64,000 nt of DNA from Brachionus rotundiformis (lineage: Eukaryota > Rotifera > Eurotatoria > Ploima > Brachionidae). Under the pieces are notes generated by a model. The model did not search any database, was not told where the DNA came from, and worked only from the letters and a program-made list of their open reading frames with translations. Location: the NCBI GenBank assembly GCA_016802295.1, contig JAESIW010000118.1, positions 1,746,496 to 1,810,495 on the forward strand, written 5' to 3'. The translations under genes and the position numbers were made by a program. Shown here in pieces: positions 24,479-37,406 of this stretch. Position 1 is the stretch's first letter. Each line of letters opens with the position of its first letter.

Positions 24479-25338
24479 AAATGTATCAGAACGAAAAATT
24501 CCAATATTAACAATTTAATTAGACTTCAAATTTGAATTTTTAGAAAAATTGTTGTATTTTAATAAAATTTTTAATAAATTTTTCATTCTAAAACAAATAT
24601 AATCTTTTTATAACCCTTATTAATTACTAATTAGAAGTGGTTAAGAATTTAATTAGGCATTGATAATTTAGAGAATTAAAATATATTTTTTTAATTTTTT
24701 AAACACATATATTTTTCCATTAAAAACTATTTTTTTAATATGTTTTATTTTAATTGATATAAAATAACTATTTAAAATTAAATTTTTAGAAATATTTTAT
24801 CAAGAAATATGCTATTTTTAATTAAATAGAGAAGTATTTGAATCTAATTATTTTGATTAATTAAATTGCTTTTAAATTGTTAATTGATTAAGTTAAAAAT
24901 GAAAATGATTTTTGATCATTTTAGATATTTTATTTACAAACTTATTTTATTTTCAAATTTTTACTTTTCAAATATTAATATAATTTGATGCTTTGATCCG
25001 ATCAGCCATATCATATTGTGATACATTGATTTTGCTTAAGGTGTTTTTTAATTTGACACTTTTTTATCTTTTGATACAAAAGTAAAGATCCAAGTAATCT
25101 TAGAATTAAATGAGAAAATTATTTTTAAATATTTGGTATTGATTTCATAACCAATCAGATAAAAAATAAAAATCAATTTAATTAACAAAATAGTATGACA
25201 AGCGAGGCATAAAAAATGCTATTATGTAAAAGGCAAAACCTATAAATTGAGAAAATTGTATTATTTTCAAATGAATAAATTTGGTGTTGATACACAATTT
25301 ATTTTGTAAATTTAGATACTTAATATTAACCATTGGAG
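24479..25338. other. Spacer between the two desaturase genes
   Basis: 860 nt of very AT-rich DNA. It shares no visible similarity with the sequence upstream of copy 1, so the duplication does not extend into this promoter. No ORF seen. Confidence 0.5.
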
Positions 25339-26943
25339 ATGGGTAAAGGCGCAAACCTTGTTCCAGACGAGGGGGAAAAATGTGTAAGTGAAGAAATAAA
25401 GACCTTTAAGTGGAACGAAATAAGACAGAATAAGTGGATTGTAATTGACAATAATGTCTATGATGTGTCGAAGTTTAGTAATAAACATCCCGGTGGTAAA
25501 GTCATTCTCCTAAACAATGTTGGCCAAGACGCCACTGTAAATTTTCCATTAAATCTTAAATATTCAGATACAATTAAATATCTATAAAGGATGCATTTAC
25601 ATCGTTTCACAAAGACGTGAAAAAGGTTGAAAAATATCTCAAGACTCTGAAAATTGGAAGAGTAGTGCCAGAATCAGATGTTAATCAAAATGAGGAAAGA
25701 AAAGTAGACAAATAAAATGATTAAAAATTTTAAATTAATTTTAATAATTGGACAAAAAAGGACGAATTGCATAAAGACTTTCAGCAATTAAGAAAAATGG
25801 CCGAAGGCATGGACTTGTTCAAGCCCAGTGCTTGGTTTTATTCGCTGCACTTTTTGCAGTTGATTGTTTTAGATTTAATTGGAACTTATTTAATTTACCA
25901 AAGTGGATACCAAAATTGGTTGACTTATTTTATTGCTGTAGCTTGTTTGGTTACAACTCAAGCTCAAGCCGGCTGGTTGCAACATGATTTGGGACATTTA
26001 TCTGTTTTCAAGTCGACCAAAATGAACCATTTTGCTCATAGAGTAGTTATATGTGCCATAATGGGTTTTTCGGCTGATCGTTGGAATAATCGTCATTTCA
26101 AACACCATGCTAAACCAAATGCAATAAGAAAAGATCCAGATATTAGATTTAGTTATTTCTATTTGCTTGGAAAAAAACTACCCAAAGAAGTTGGAGAGAA
26201 GAAAAAAGGCTGGCTTCCATATAATTTACAGCAGTTTTATTTTTTCTTCACTTTACCACCAGTGTTGGTTCCTGTGTTTTCAGTCATAGAGATGTATATC
26301 TACATGATAAGATACATGAAAATAAAAGTATGGTAATGTTTTTTAAAAAGGACATAAAAATAGGTAATTTTAAGGATATGTTATGGATTTCTCTTTACTA
26401 TGTAAGATGGTATTATATGTTCGCCACAAGCATCGGTGTTCTCGGTGCCATAAAGCTTTGCTTCTTGGTACGTTTCTTCCAAAGTTACTGGTTCATTTGG
26501 TCAACGCAAATGAGTCATTTGCCAATGGAAGTTGATTATGATAAAGATCTAAGTTGGTTCAGAACTCAGCTGATTACCACTTGCAACGTTGAGAAGTCGG
26601 CTTTCAACGACTGGGTATCTGGACACCTTAACTTTCAAATTGAGCACCAGTTTGTCTTTCATTTTTCCTTTTGATTGTTTTTCTCTAAAATGGTCTTCTT
26701 TTAGCTTATTTCCAACAATGCCAAGACACAATTTATACAAAATAGCTCCTCATGTCAAAAAATTGTGTGAAAAATACGGCATCGAATACCAATGTAAGAC
26801 AATGAGCCAAGCCACATTTGATATTTACAAGTAACTGGATTTTAATCGACCAATTTTTGTTTTTTTAAAGGCTAAATTATCTTTTTTTTCTAAGTTGTCT
26901 CAAAGAGTCCGGCGAAATCTGGTATGAAGCCTACAATTCATAA
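25339..26943 (+). CDS. Cytochrome b5-fused front-end fatty acid desaturase, copy 2
   Basis: Tandem paralogue of the preceding gene with the same domain order: HPGG heme motif, QHDLGH, HFKHH and QIEHH (again completed across an intron). I start it at 25339, homologous to copy 1; an in-frame ATG at 25333 adds two residues. It lacks the third intron of copy 1: the codons around ACTCAAGCTCAAGCC are contiguous. Long blocks, including introns, are almost identical to copy 1, while the b5 N-terminus and the stretch 26250-26465 have diverged. Just before box 2 it reads SADRWNNRH where copy 1 has SADWWNSRH, a change in a normally aromatic position. Its C-terminus ends Asn-Ser rather than Asn-Asn-Met-Gly. 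Confidence 0.92.
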
Positions 26944-27796
26944 TTTCAAATAAATTCAAATTATAACATTTAATTTTCCAAATAAAATATTAAAATAAAT
27001 TATTTCTTTTTTAGTTTATCAAAATTTAATTATTCAATATAAACATATCATTTTAAAAATTTTTAATTAAATTTATTTTTGCTTAAAACTTTTCATTATC
27101 TTTAAGATTCATTAATTTTTAAATGATTTCTAAACCTGAGGAAATTCTTTTTGAGCAGAAAATTTATCTTTTCTAATTAATCTTTTATATTACACTTATT
27201 TTTTTTTTAATCTATTTGAATAATTTTTATTCTTTAAAAGAATCAAGTTTATTGTTTACCAAAAATGTTAAATATCATCTAAATTTATAATTTATGCTTG
27301 TGACAATATTAATGTTTGTCAAATTAAATGACCACAGATTTTAAAAAATTTGCAGTTGTCTTGCTTTTTATGGAGGATCTTTATGACATTTGTTGAATTC
27401 GAACAAAAAAACATACTCAATAAAGATTTTAAAGACTATTTTGTTTTTATTACCTTTGTGAAGCATGCCAAATAAACTCTACTCATAATTTAAACTAGAA
27501 ACTAGGCTATCTTCTTATTTATGTGATAATTGTTTAATAAATCCAACTTAGTTTATAAATAAGATATAGATTTAATTTTATGTTTTTTATTTTAAATTAT
27601 CTTTAAATTTTGAATTAATTTAAAGCAAAAATATTTTAGCTTAATGCATAGATTTACTAATGTCTTTTTTATGTTCTCAACATTCACTACTTTTTTTAAA
27701 AACACTTTATTTTTTAATTATTTCAAAGCTCTTAAACTTTAATAAGCATTTATAAATATAATAATTTTCAAGGTTTAGAAGAGTACTAGCTTCAAA
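26944..27796. other. Intergenic region desaturase 2 to myosin
   Basis: 853 nt, AT-rich, without a credible ORF or repeat. It should contain the myosin promoter. Confidence 0.5.
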
Positions 27797-30700
27797 ATGA
27801 TGTCGTTTTTTAAAAAAGACGACAAAGACAGAAAAAAAAAGCACTCAGACCATGATGTGTCCTCGAATTCTGACCAAACTCTGAACGAAGAGCATGCCAA
27901 TAACCCGGTGCTTTCATCCTCTTCAAAATCTTCTATTGACTCCTCGAGTCAAAGTCGTGTAGCTACTACAAAGCCCAAAAAAGGCATCCTGAAAACAATG
28001 TCGAAATTTGGCCATGTCAATTTAGCTCCCAAACTTTACCAGAAGAGTGAGATTATAAAAAACTCGGCATCCAATGTCCCTGAAGCACCCAAGTCTATTG
28101 AATCCTCCATAAATACATTTTCCAAGCGGAATTCGTTCATAAACGAATCTCCTGCTGTATCTTTCCAAATAATGCCAGATTTGAAGCCCATTTCATCCTA
28201 CATTGTGCCAGAAAATAGACCAATCGACTCTGTGCTCGAGCCTTACCTAAATAGGTCATTTTCAGTGCCTTTTAGATCAATTAAATCAATTGAACTAGAA
28301 ATAAGCAAAAAATATATGCTAGAAAATAATTCAGAAAATATCAATGATGCTCGCAATGTTCCAATCATTGCCAAAAATTTGAGCTTGGGATTTTTTCCCG
28401 GTGACCAGCTTATATCAGTAAATTACGAGAATGTACTGGGAAAAAGTTTGAGTGAGGTTGAAAAGTTGCTTGATAGTCTCAGTAGGAAAGTGAATATGGA
28501 AGAGATGGTTCAGATTGCTGTTAGAACCGATCCGGCCTATGCAGATTTGATTTTGAGAGAATTCCACAAAAGTGTGTCCCTAAACAATGACAAGTCGAGA
28601 AGAAAAATATTCGATCAGCCTGGTCAAATCGACCATTCGGACATAAATCAGGTTTGGTTTGTTCAACCAGGCGGCTATTTGCCAGCTAAAATATTTGCCA
28701 AAGTAATTCATAAAAATTCGAATACAAGTTTAGAAAGCTTGGGTAGCAGCAATGGGCCAGAAGTGATTAATTTTAAGATTAAGTTTGAAAATGGAAAAAT
28801 AATTGAAGTGAGCGAAGACTGCTTGGAAAAGTCAAATCCTGTCCAATTTGACTACTGCAATGATTTGTCTAAATTAAGATTTATTAATGAGACTAGTTTA
28901 ATCCATTGCTTAAGACAGCGTTACATCGGTCTAAGCTCGTATTACACTCTAATTGGTAGCTATAATATGTTGGCATTGGGAGCCAAAAATACTGATTCAA
29001 GTATGATGCACATTGTTAAGAATTTAAAGCAGTCCAATCTTCCACCACACATATACTCACAAGCTCAGATAATTTACAAAAACATGTTGGCTAATAGACA
29101 AGACTATTCAATTGTTTTAACTGGACATTCAGATAGTGGCAAAAGTCAAAATTGTAGACTCATTCTGGACTATTTGGTCAAAATCGCAGCAGGCTATAAC
29201 AATTTGAATTTTACCGGTAATCAACATTATAACCAATTTATTTAAATTTTAATTAATTTGGTATTATATTTAAAAAAAAAATTTAATTATTTTTTTATTT
29301 TAATTTTTATTTACTTTTTAAGAAATATAATATTTTTTTAATATATTATAGAATCAAAATTAAACTCAATGAACACACTATTAAATTCATTTTGCTGTGT
29401 CAAGACAGAGGTGAATGATTCAGGATCTAATAGATTTGCCAATGTGACAATACTTGAATTTAATCATTCGGGACAATTGGCATCACTGATCTTACAGGTT
29501 TTACAAATTAAATTAAAACTAACACAGAAAATCTTTATCATTTTGTTTAAAGCTGATTAATTTGGATCCGGTTCGCGTCATTTACCAACCAAACAATGAG
29601 TCAAATTATAAAATTTTTTATTCATTGCTTTACGGAGCAAATTCAGCTATTCGAACCGAACTAGGTCTAAGTGACTTGACCAGCGAAAATATATTCCTGA
29701 ATTCAGACTTGTATTTGACTAGCCAGAACTTGGCACATCATTCAGTTCAATTCGAGTCAGTAATCGACTCGTTTAAGCAGCTTAATGTCTCTGATAGTGA
29801 AATAAAAGCCATACTAAGTATATTAGGCGCAATTTTACACCTTGGCAAAGCAAACGCCACCAGTGTACAATACTCAAGTCACAAAGGCCAGTTTCAAAAT
29901 ATAAATGAGGCACAACGTGCGGCTAATCTCATTGGTATATCATTTAATCAGCTTAATGATTTTGTCTTTGGTCTGACAAATCCAACAGGTTCCAAACCAA
30001 CCAATCCTACACCCAAAGAATGCTTACAAGGCTTTGTGTTAGGACTTTACCAAGAGTGCATCAACATAATTGTTAATTGTATAAATAGAGCTTTTAAACA
30101 AATTTATACAAATATTTCAAATTCATTGCTGATAATTGATCCACCAGGATTCCAATCCAAGGAAAAGACTAGCTCTTATTCTGATCTGGTTATTAATTAT
30201 TTGAATGAGCGATTCCAGCTCATGTTTTTTCAGCTTAATTTTATCAACCCGATTGAACGCTGTGCTCAAGAAGGTCTGGACATTGACTTGGTCGAGCACA
30301 TACCTGACAGCTCAAGTGCTCTAATTAATTGGTTTGATAGCATGCCAACTAATTCGATATTGACTAGAGCTGGCTCGGGACAGTCTGGCTTATTATGGCT
30401 ACTAGAAGAGCAAATAAATGAACCAAACAATACTTTTTATAAAAAGTTAATTGATTCTGATTCTAAGCAAAATTTTATATCAATTAATCCTGACAATTCG
30501 GGCTTTGTTATTTATCACCAATTTGGAAACTTTCCAGTTGAGTATAACCTTAATGAATGGATGGACTTGTACAACAAAGAGTTTAATACCCAGCGCAATG
30601 CTATTGTTTGTCTTCAAGAGTCAAAAAAAGACATTATTTCAACCTCTATTTGCCAAATAATGAACAGTATGACCAGCTCTAATTTGTCATGTTTGGACAA

Positions 30701-33700
30701 TACAGCTAATGGTTCATTAAAGAGACAAGCAAGTGTAAGAAAAATGCTCTCTATGTCTAAGAAAAAAACATTTTTGGTCAATCTTAAACTCCAAGTTGAT
30801 AGTTTGTTCGAGTCATTGAGAAAGACCAAGTGTCACTTCACATTTTGCTTGCTTAGTAACAAAGATAAGAGTATTAATGATATAGATATAGTTTTGGTTC
30901 GTAAGGAACTTAAAGCGTACCAAATTTTACCAGCTTGCCGAATTTACAGACAAGGATATCCGGAGTTTTTGAGCTTGGAAGAGTTTAACAGGCGTTTTTC
31001 AATGTTTATGCATAGCGAAGAAAATTCTAGTATTAGAGATAAATGTCTGACTTTGATAAGAAATTTTGATTTAGATAATTCCTACTACAAAATAGGAAAT
31101 ACTCAAGTATGATGTTTAAAATAATATTTATGAATAATATTTTATTCTCTTTTTTCTTTTGATTTTTAGATATTTTTTAAAGCTGGTATTTTGGCAAAAT
31201 TGGAAGAGAGACGAGATGAGAAAATAAATGATTTAGTCATTCGTCTACAAACAAATTGTAGAGCGTTTTTGGCAAAAAAGAATTTCGAGCGTAGAAAGGT
31301 AATTTTATACTAATATTTGGAATTATTTTTTAAAGTATAAATGTCCAATTAACTGATTAAATTTAAACGAAACTCAAAAGGTTATGCAACAATTAAACAA
31401 TTTTTTAAATCGAAAATATAATATAATTTAGAATGGTAAAAAATATTTTTTGGTTAAAAATTCATACTAAGGATAAGTTAAGCATTGAGAAAAAAAAATA
31501 TTATTATTTTAAGCTATATTTTAAATTATTTTTTTTTTAAAAATATTATTTATGATAACAAAATTTTATTTTTTATTTTTGATAATTTAGGTAATTTTAA
31601 AGAATTGATTTAATTTTTTTCAATATTTCTTTAGCAAAAAACTACTCAGACTTAACTTAATATTCGAATTTTTTCTCTATTGAATTTTATTAAAATAATA
31701 TCTCAGGTTAAGTAAACATTTTATTGTTATGGCATCTTGAAGTTGAAAATCAATTCAAAATTTCATTTCATTTCAAAGAGTTTATCATTAGATATTAGAA
31801 TTAATCTATAATTTAATATAAATAGTTTGAACTTCATTTTTAAATCAAATTTACATGCTATGTTTTTCAATATTTTTCAATCAAAATATGAACCTCTTAT
31901 GTTATTAAATATCTTTAAAATAGACACTATATTTTCTAAGTCTACTTTACAAAAAATGAGTTTTATAAATTTAAAGTACGATTTTATCAATGAGTTGAAA
32001 AAAATTCTTTTAAAATTATTTAATTTTTAAAATTTTAAAAAATGTAAAGCGTGTTACATTAAAATTGTTAAAGATAAACTCTTTGAATTGAAATTATATT
32101 TTTAATTGATCATAAACTTCAGGATGCCATTAATATTTATTATTAAAAAATTAAATAAAAATATCTTTAAATTAGACACTTTATATTGAAAAGATAAATA
32201 AATTTAATCAAAAAGGACCAAAAACTAAACTATTCAAATATCAGTTAAAATTATTTTTTGGTTTTTTTCTTCATTCACCAGCTTGGCCAGTATCCTAATA
32301 ATCGAAAATATTTAAAAAAAATTAATTTTAGACAAAAATTAAGCTATCTATCCAAAAAGGATTGGCTTTAGTTTATAATATTTTATTTTTTTTTAATTCT
32401 AAAATCTTAAATTAGATCCAAGACTCGGCAATTAGATGCGTGCAAAAAAACATACGAATATGGTTCGCTTTGAAAAAATGGAAATGGTGGCGCTTGTACA
32501 CAAACCTAATGCCAATATTGAACGTGCAGAACAATGAACTTATCCTAAAGCAGATGCAGAGCGAGCTAGGTGACCTAAGGCGCAAGGCCGATAGGCTAAC
32601 TAGTGAAAAGCAAGAGTTGAAAATTTTCAATCAACAACTAGAAACTAAGGTGTTTTTGAATAGACTTAAAATTAAAACTAATTAATTGAAATTAAATTTT
32701 ATTTTGCTAATTTAGCTGATGAACCTTCAAAGTGAATATGCCGAGGAGAATGCGGCAAACGCGGGCACAATCGATCTTCTCGAGGTCGAAACATCGGAAC
32801 GCATTCGCCTAGAGAAAGAACTTAATGAATTGAGGGTATGATTATTATTAACACATTCATTAACCTACTAGTCTCATTACTTACCGTTCTATTGTCAATT
32901 GTAAACAAAAATCTAGGCCAATATTGTTTTCTTAAGAGATTAGGTTTATGTTTAGGAAAGCCCAACTAAAAAAGAAAAGAAATTTTTTGAATTTAGTTGA
33001 CCAATTCATTTTTTAAGCCTTTGTACAACGAGACTATCAAAAAACTGGAGCTCATAGAAACAGAAATGCTTGAGCTCAGGCTCTACAATACCAAGAAATC
33101 CATAGAACAAGAGCTTGAAAAGGACGACATTGACGGTCTGTCAGTGAATGGTTCATTTAGCGCCAAGTCCAATATTGGCGAGCAGATGGAGGCGCTGCGC
33201 CGTGAGAACGAGTCCCTCAGGCGGCAGTTGCAGCAGGAAAAAGAAGCCTTGGAGACGCGTAGCATCAGCGAGAGGGCCGCTCTCGAGGCCAAGCTCAGAG
33301 AAAAGGACACTGAAATAGTCGAATTGGAAAAGCAGACATCCATTCACAAGCGCAAGTACCAGAAAATTTTCGACGAAATGCAGGACGTGGAACGCTTGTG
33401 CGAAGAGAACAAGATAAGAAGCCGCGAGTTGGAGAAAATACAGTCCAAGTTTGACGCGGAAATGAACGCGCTCAGAAGCCAGCTGGACGCTGAAAAAGAA
33501 CTTAGGGAAAAGAGCGAAAGAGAACGCGAAACGACCAAGTTCGAGTTGTTCACAATTAAAAATGATCTAGAGACACAGAAGCTTGAGACCAATTATCAAA
33601 TGGAAAAGTGTGATAGGCTTGAGCGCGATTTGAAGGACTATGAGTCGGCATCGGTCTCCAAAGGACTCGGTGCCGATCAATTTTTAAAGCTTAAATCGCA

Positions 33701-36700
33701 GCTACGCGATCTGGAAGCTAAAGTAAGGGACCAAGAAGAAGAGCTTGACGAGCAGACATTTTCTATTCAGCAACTGGAACAGACCAAGCTAAAGCTAGAA
33801 ATGCAATTGGAAAAGGAGAAGCAAAAGTGGACGAGAGAATTGGCCGAGAAAGAGAGCGAAATGGACGACTTGAGGTTTAATACACAGAAAAAAATCAAGG
33901 CTATTGAGCTACAGTTGGAAGAAGAGAGCGAAATGTGCAACAATTTGCAGCGAGAGAAACGCGATTTGGAAAGAAAAATGAGAGAGACTGGTTTGGCTAA
34001 TGGCAAAAAAGCTAATTTGTCTTTTGATTGTCAATCAAGTGAATCGATACAGGACTATGTGATTAAGCTGAAAAGACAAATGCTTAAGTATAAAACATTG
34101 GCGTTTGATGCTCAAACTCAATTGGAAAAGTTTAAGGAAAACATTCCCAAGCAGTCTATTTTGAAGGCTTTGAAAGCCCAGCTAGAAGATAGCGAATTTA
34201 GTAAAGCTAGTGCGCTCAAGAGCAAACAAATACTCCAAGTTGAAATAGACAATTTGCAACAGCAATTGGACGATGTCAATTCCCAAAGACACATGGTAAT
34301 TAATTATGTCCAATTAAGACATTATTTTTAAGGGATAGATATTTTAGTAAAAGATTGCTTCCCTATTTAAAAGGTTTTTTGTTTTTACCACCGAAAAATA
34401 TTGTGGTACAGGCCGAGTGTGTGAATGATAAGCTTAGTATTAGTTTAAACACTTTATTGAACAATAAGTTTATATTCTTTTAATAACAACAACAATTCTT
34501 TTGACAATATTATAAAGTTATATTTATAATCTGTTAGTTGACTAAACTAAAATATTTTTATGTTGAGCAAGCCATGTTAAACCACAACCAAATACTATGG
34601 ATATATTGATTGTGTATCTTTTTTTCTTTATTCGCTTCTTGTGCAGCACATGGTACTACTTTTGATTTCCATTCACATAAATACTTTGCTCAAGTCAGCA
34701 TTTTGTTTTCAGTAAATATTGAGTTCAGTAATATGACTATTGACCTTTCATCGTTATAGTGGTGTCCATAGTTTTAAAGTATAAATTTCAGTTTAGTATA
34801 AGAAATATTGGTAAACTAAACAGATTCAGTTTATCTTGCCAAATTTTCGTAGTGTATTTTTTCCAAGTTTTTAATTTTCTCTTACAAGTTGACTTACAAA
34901 TGTAAAAAATTAACTAGAACATTAAACATTTTTTATTATTAATTAAATTGGAAAAAAAAATTCCAAAATATAAAAACAGAGATTAGATGACTTTACCATA
35001 CAAAAATAACCAATGTTAACCATTATTTATTACTATTAACCCCTATTGTATTCAAATAATAAATAAACATTTTTTCTTTTGGTGCAACTTATTAATAAGT
35101 TAATATTAAATCTAACATATCATGTCTAAATTTTTTTTTGATTATTTGAATAAAATTAAGACAAGATATAGCAACAATATGTGAAAGTGATGCTGGACTC
35201 TTATTAAAAAGTTTATCTTAATAAAATTTAAGATTATTATTTAATAGAATAGTGATATTCTTATGAAAATTATAATTTATTTAAGTCCATTAGAAATTCT
35301 CACTGCTTAATTATTTAATTTTCCTTCCAAAATATGAACCTCTTATGGTTTTCAATTCTGTATATTTATTATTAAAAAATCGAATAAAAATATCTTTAAA
35401 ATAGACACTATATATTGAAATGATAAATAAATTTAATCAAAAAGCACCAAAAACTAAACTATCAAAATATCAATTAATTATTTTTAAGTATTTTTCTTCA
35501 TTCACCAGCTTGGCAAGTATCTAAATAATCGAAAATATTTGAAAAAAATTAATTTTAGACAAAAATTAAACTATCTATCCAAAAAGGATTGGCTTTAGTT
35601 TATAATATTTTATTGGGTTATAATTCTGTATATGATGGTAGTATGATGAACTATAGGTAAACGAAACAAGTTAATATTTGTTTACCAATATCACTGTGTT
35701 GGTCGGACAGCAGTAGAAGTAATTTACTGCAGTTTAGTTCTCTAAACCAGCGCCAAAGTACTAAGCCGTTTATGACTTTTGCAATCTTTGTTTTAGTACT
35801 AACATCTCATTACCATTAAGGCTGATACTGTTCCCTAGGTCAATTTATTCCATGATTCAGCAACTCTGTTCATCAAAAACTAGTAAATAAAATAAGATTT
35901 GAGTTTAAATAAAAACTGGGGCTTAAATAATATTTTATTAAAAAAATCTATTAATTTTATAATTAAATGAATAAAAGTTAATTTTAAATATGTGAGGCTT
36001 GTGGATAGTTAAAAGTGGATCGTTATTTAATAATTTTATTATATATCTTTAAATAAAATAAAGCGACTATTTATTTATATAAAGCGACTAAAATCTATTA
36101 ATTTTATAATTAGGAATAAAAGTTAATTTAAAATATTTAGCTCGAAGAACAAAACATGCATTTGAACAGAGAGATAAACAATTTGAAAAGTGAGCTGGAG
36201 GAACAAGAACGTGATGCGGATGAAGTGCTTAAAAAATACCAGATGCACATCCACAACTATTCACTAGACTCTAATCGATTTAGTGACTTGAACAACCAAA
36301 TAGACATACTGAGCGTAGAGAATCGAATGCTAAAGGAGAAAATACGCGAAATGGAAGAAAAGTGCTCTGTGTACGAGTCGAGCTGGGTCGATCGAGCTCA
36401 ACTGAACAAAATCGAGAATAAGCTGCGCGATGTCGAGAACAAGCTCGAGTTCGAGAACACGCACAGGAGCAGAGTGCAGAATCAATTAGACCGTGTGAAG
36501 CAACAGTATGAAAATTCTCAAAACGAGATAGAGCTTATTCTGAGCCGGGAGAAAAAATGCGAGGAAAACTTGCGCAAAGTGCAGCGACATAACAAAGATA
36601 TGCTCGAGGAGTTTGCCGATTTGAAAAAGAAGCTCATCGACTATGAAGAGACCAAGAAGCGAATCGAGCAGCAGAATGAAATTCTTGAACGAGAGCTCGA

Positions 36701-36935
36701 TTCGTGCAAAAGTGAGATCAAAATAAGCCAAACACGACTGGAAGCATTTCAGAATGCGTTCAATGCAATGAACGAGAGCGAGGAAGAAGAAGATGACGAT
36801 GAACAGAACGATGATGATGAGTCGGAATCGACCGACGAGTATAGTGAAATAATTGACAGTGACAGAGGTTCAGGGTCAAAGTTCTTGAATGCTAGTGTGA
36901 GCAAGATGTCCGTAAAGAGCGGCGATCTAAATTGA
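27797..36935 (+). CDS. MYO18A: Unconventional myosin XVIII
   Basis: Myosin XVIII proteins bind actin but lack normal ATPase and serve as scaffolds at the Golgi and in contractile structures. Eight exons (27797-29216, 29352-29497, 29553-31106, 31170-31298, 32416-32649, 32716-32835, 32997-34295, 36141-36935) give 1898 residues. Order: Lys-rich N-terminus, a PDZ-like domain (about residues 150-240, SLGFFPGDQLISVNYENVLG), the motor, an IQ-like segment (CRAFLAKKNFERRK), then a long coiled coil and a C-terminal acidic tail. The P-loop reads GHSDSGKS instead of GESGAGKT and the switch II region IDPPGFQ instead of DIxGFE, in line with a weak or absent ATPase. The conserved QEEELDEQ block is present. 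Introns 4 and 7 are long and repeat-laden. Orthology to the MYO18A/B pair is assigned at family level. Confidence 0.93.
31731..32128. mobile_element. MITE-like element, copy B (in myosin intron 4)
   Basis: About 398 bp with ends ggcatcttgaagttgaaaat and, reverse-complemented, ggcatcctgaagtttatgat. It shares with copy A the inverted aaagagtttatc pair, an internal gatattagaattaatct block and an aagcgtg-tacattaaaatt block. It is about 160 bp shorter, so one copy carries an internal deletion or the other an insertion. No coding capacity. Confidence 0.8.
32140..32392. repeat. Intronic duplication, unit 1
   Basis: About 250 bp immediately right of MITE copy B. It recurs at 35359-35618 in intron 7 of the same gene at roughly 90% identity, including the cttcattcaccagcttgg and ccaaaaaggattggctttag stretches. 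Confidence 0.8.
35331..35618. repeat. Intronic duplication, unit 2 (deletion derivative)
   Basis: Second copy of the unit at 32140-32392, same orientation. It is preceded by about 20 nt (35331-35350, caaaatatgaacctcttatg) that match the inside of MITE copy B at 31882-31901. Unit 2 therefore looks like a copy of the MITE-plus-flank segment with the rest of the MITE deleted. Confidence 0.7.
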
Positions 36936-37406
36936 GATAGTAAACCAACCGGTCTTTATGTTTTAAAAATTCTAAGTTGAATTGAAAATATTGGCGCCTA
37001 TTTTTTTAAATCGATTTTTAAACAATTTATAACTCAAGCGTATATGCATATACATATTTTTTTTATTTATAAGAGTTAAATAATAAACAATTTTTTTTTA
37101 GAAATAACACGATAATTAATTTTTGGATTATTATTTTCCTGAATTTAAAGTCTAATTTGATTTTTTTCTCAATAAAATTTTTTTATAAATTTTTTTCTAC
37201 ATCAAAATATTTAGAATAATTTGATAATTTTAAAAATGCATCAAAGAATTAAAGAAAATTCAGATGAGAGTGATTCCTGAGTTTCAAAATTTAGTATATA
37301 GAGATTAATCAAGCTGGAATTGACAGACTTACAAACAAGAAGGAACCGAAGTGACTTGATACTATGTCATTTTATTTAACCTAGGTATTTCAGAAAATAT
37401 TGAATA

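Noticed and set aside
33083..34006. Antisense Ser/Phe-rich ORFs in the myosin coiled coil
   Set aside because: Shadows of Glu/Lys-rich coding sequence on the other strand.
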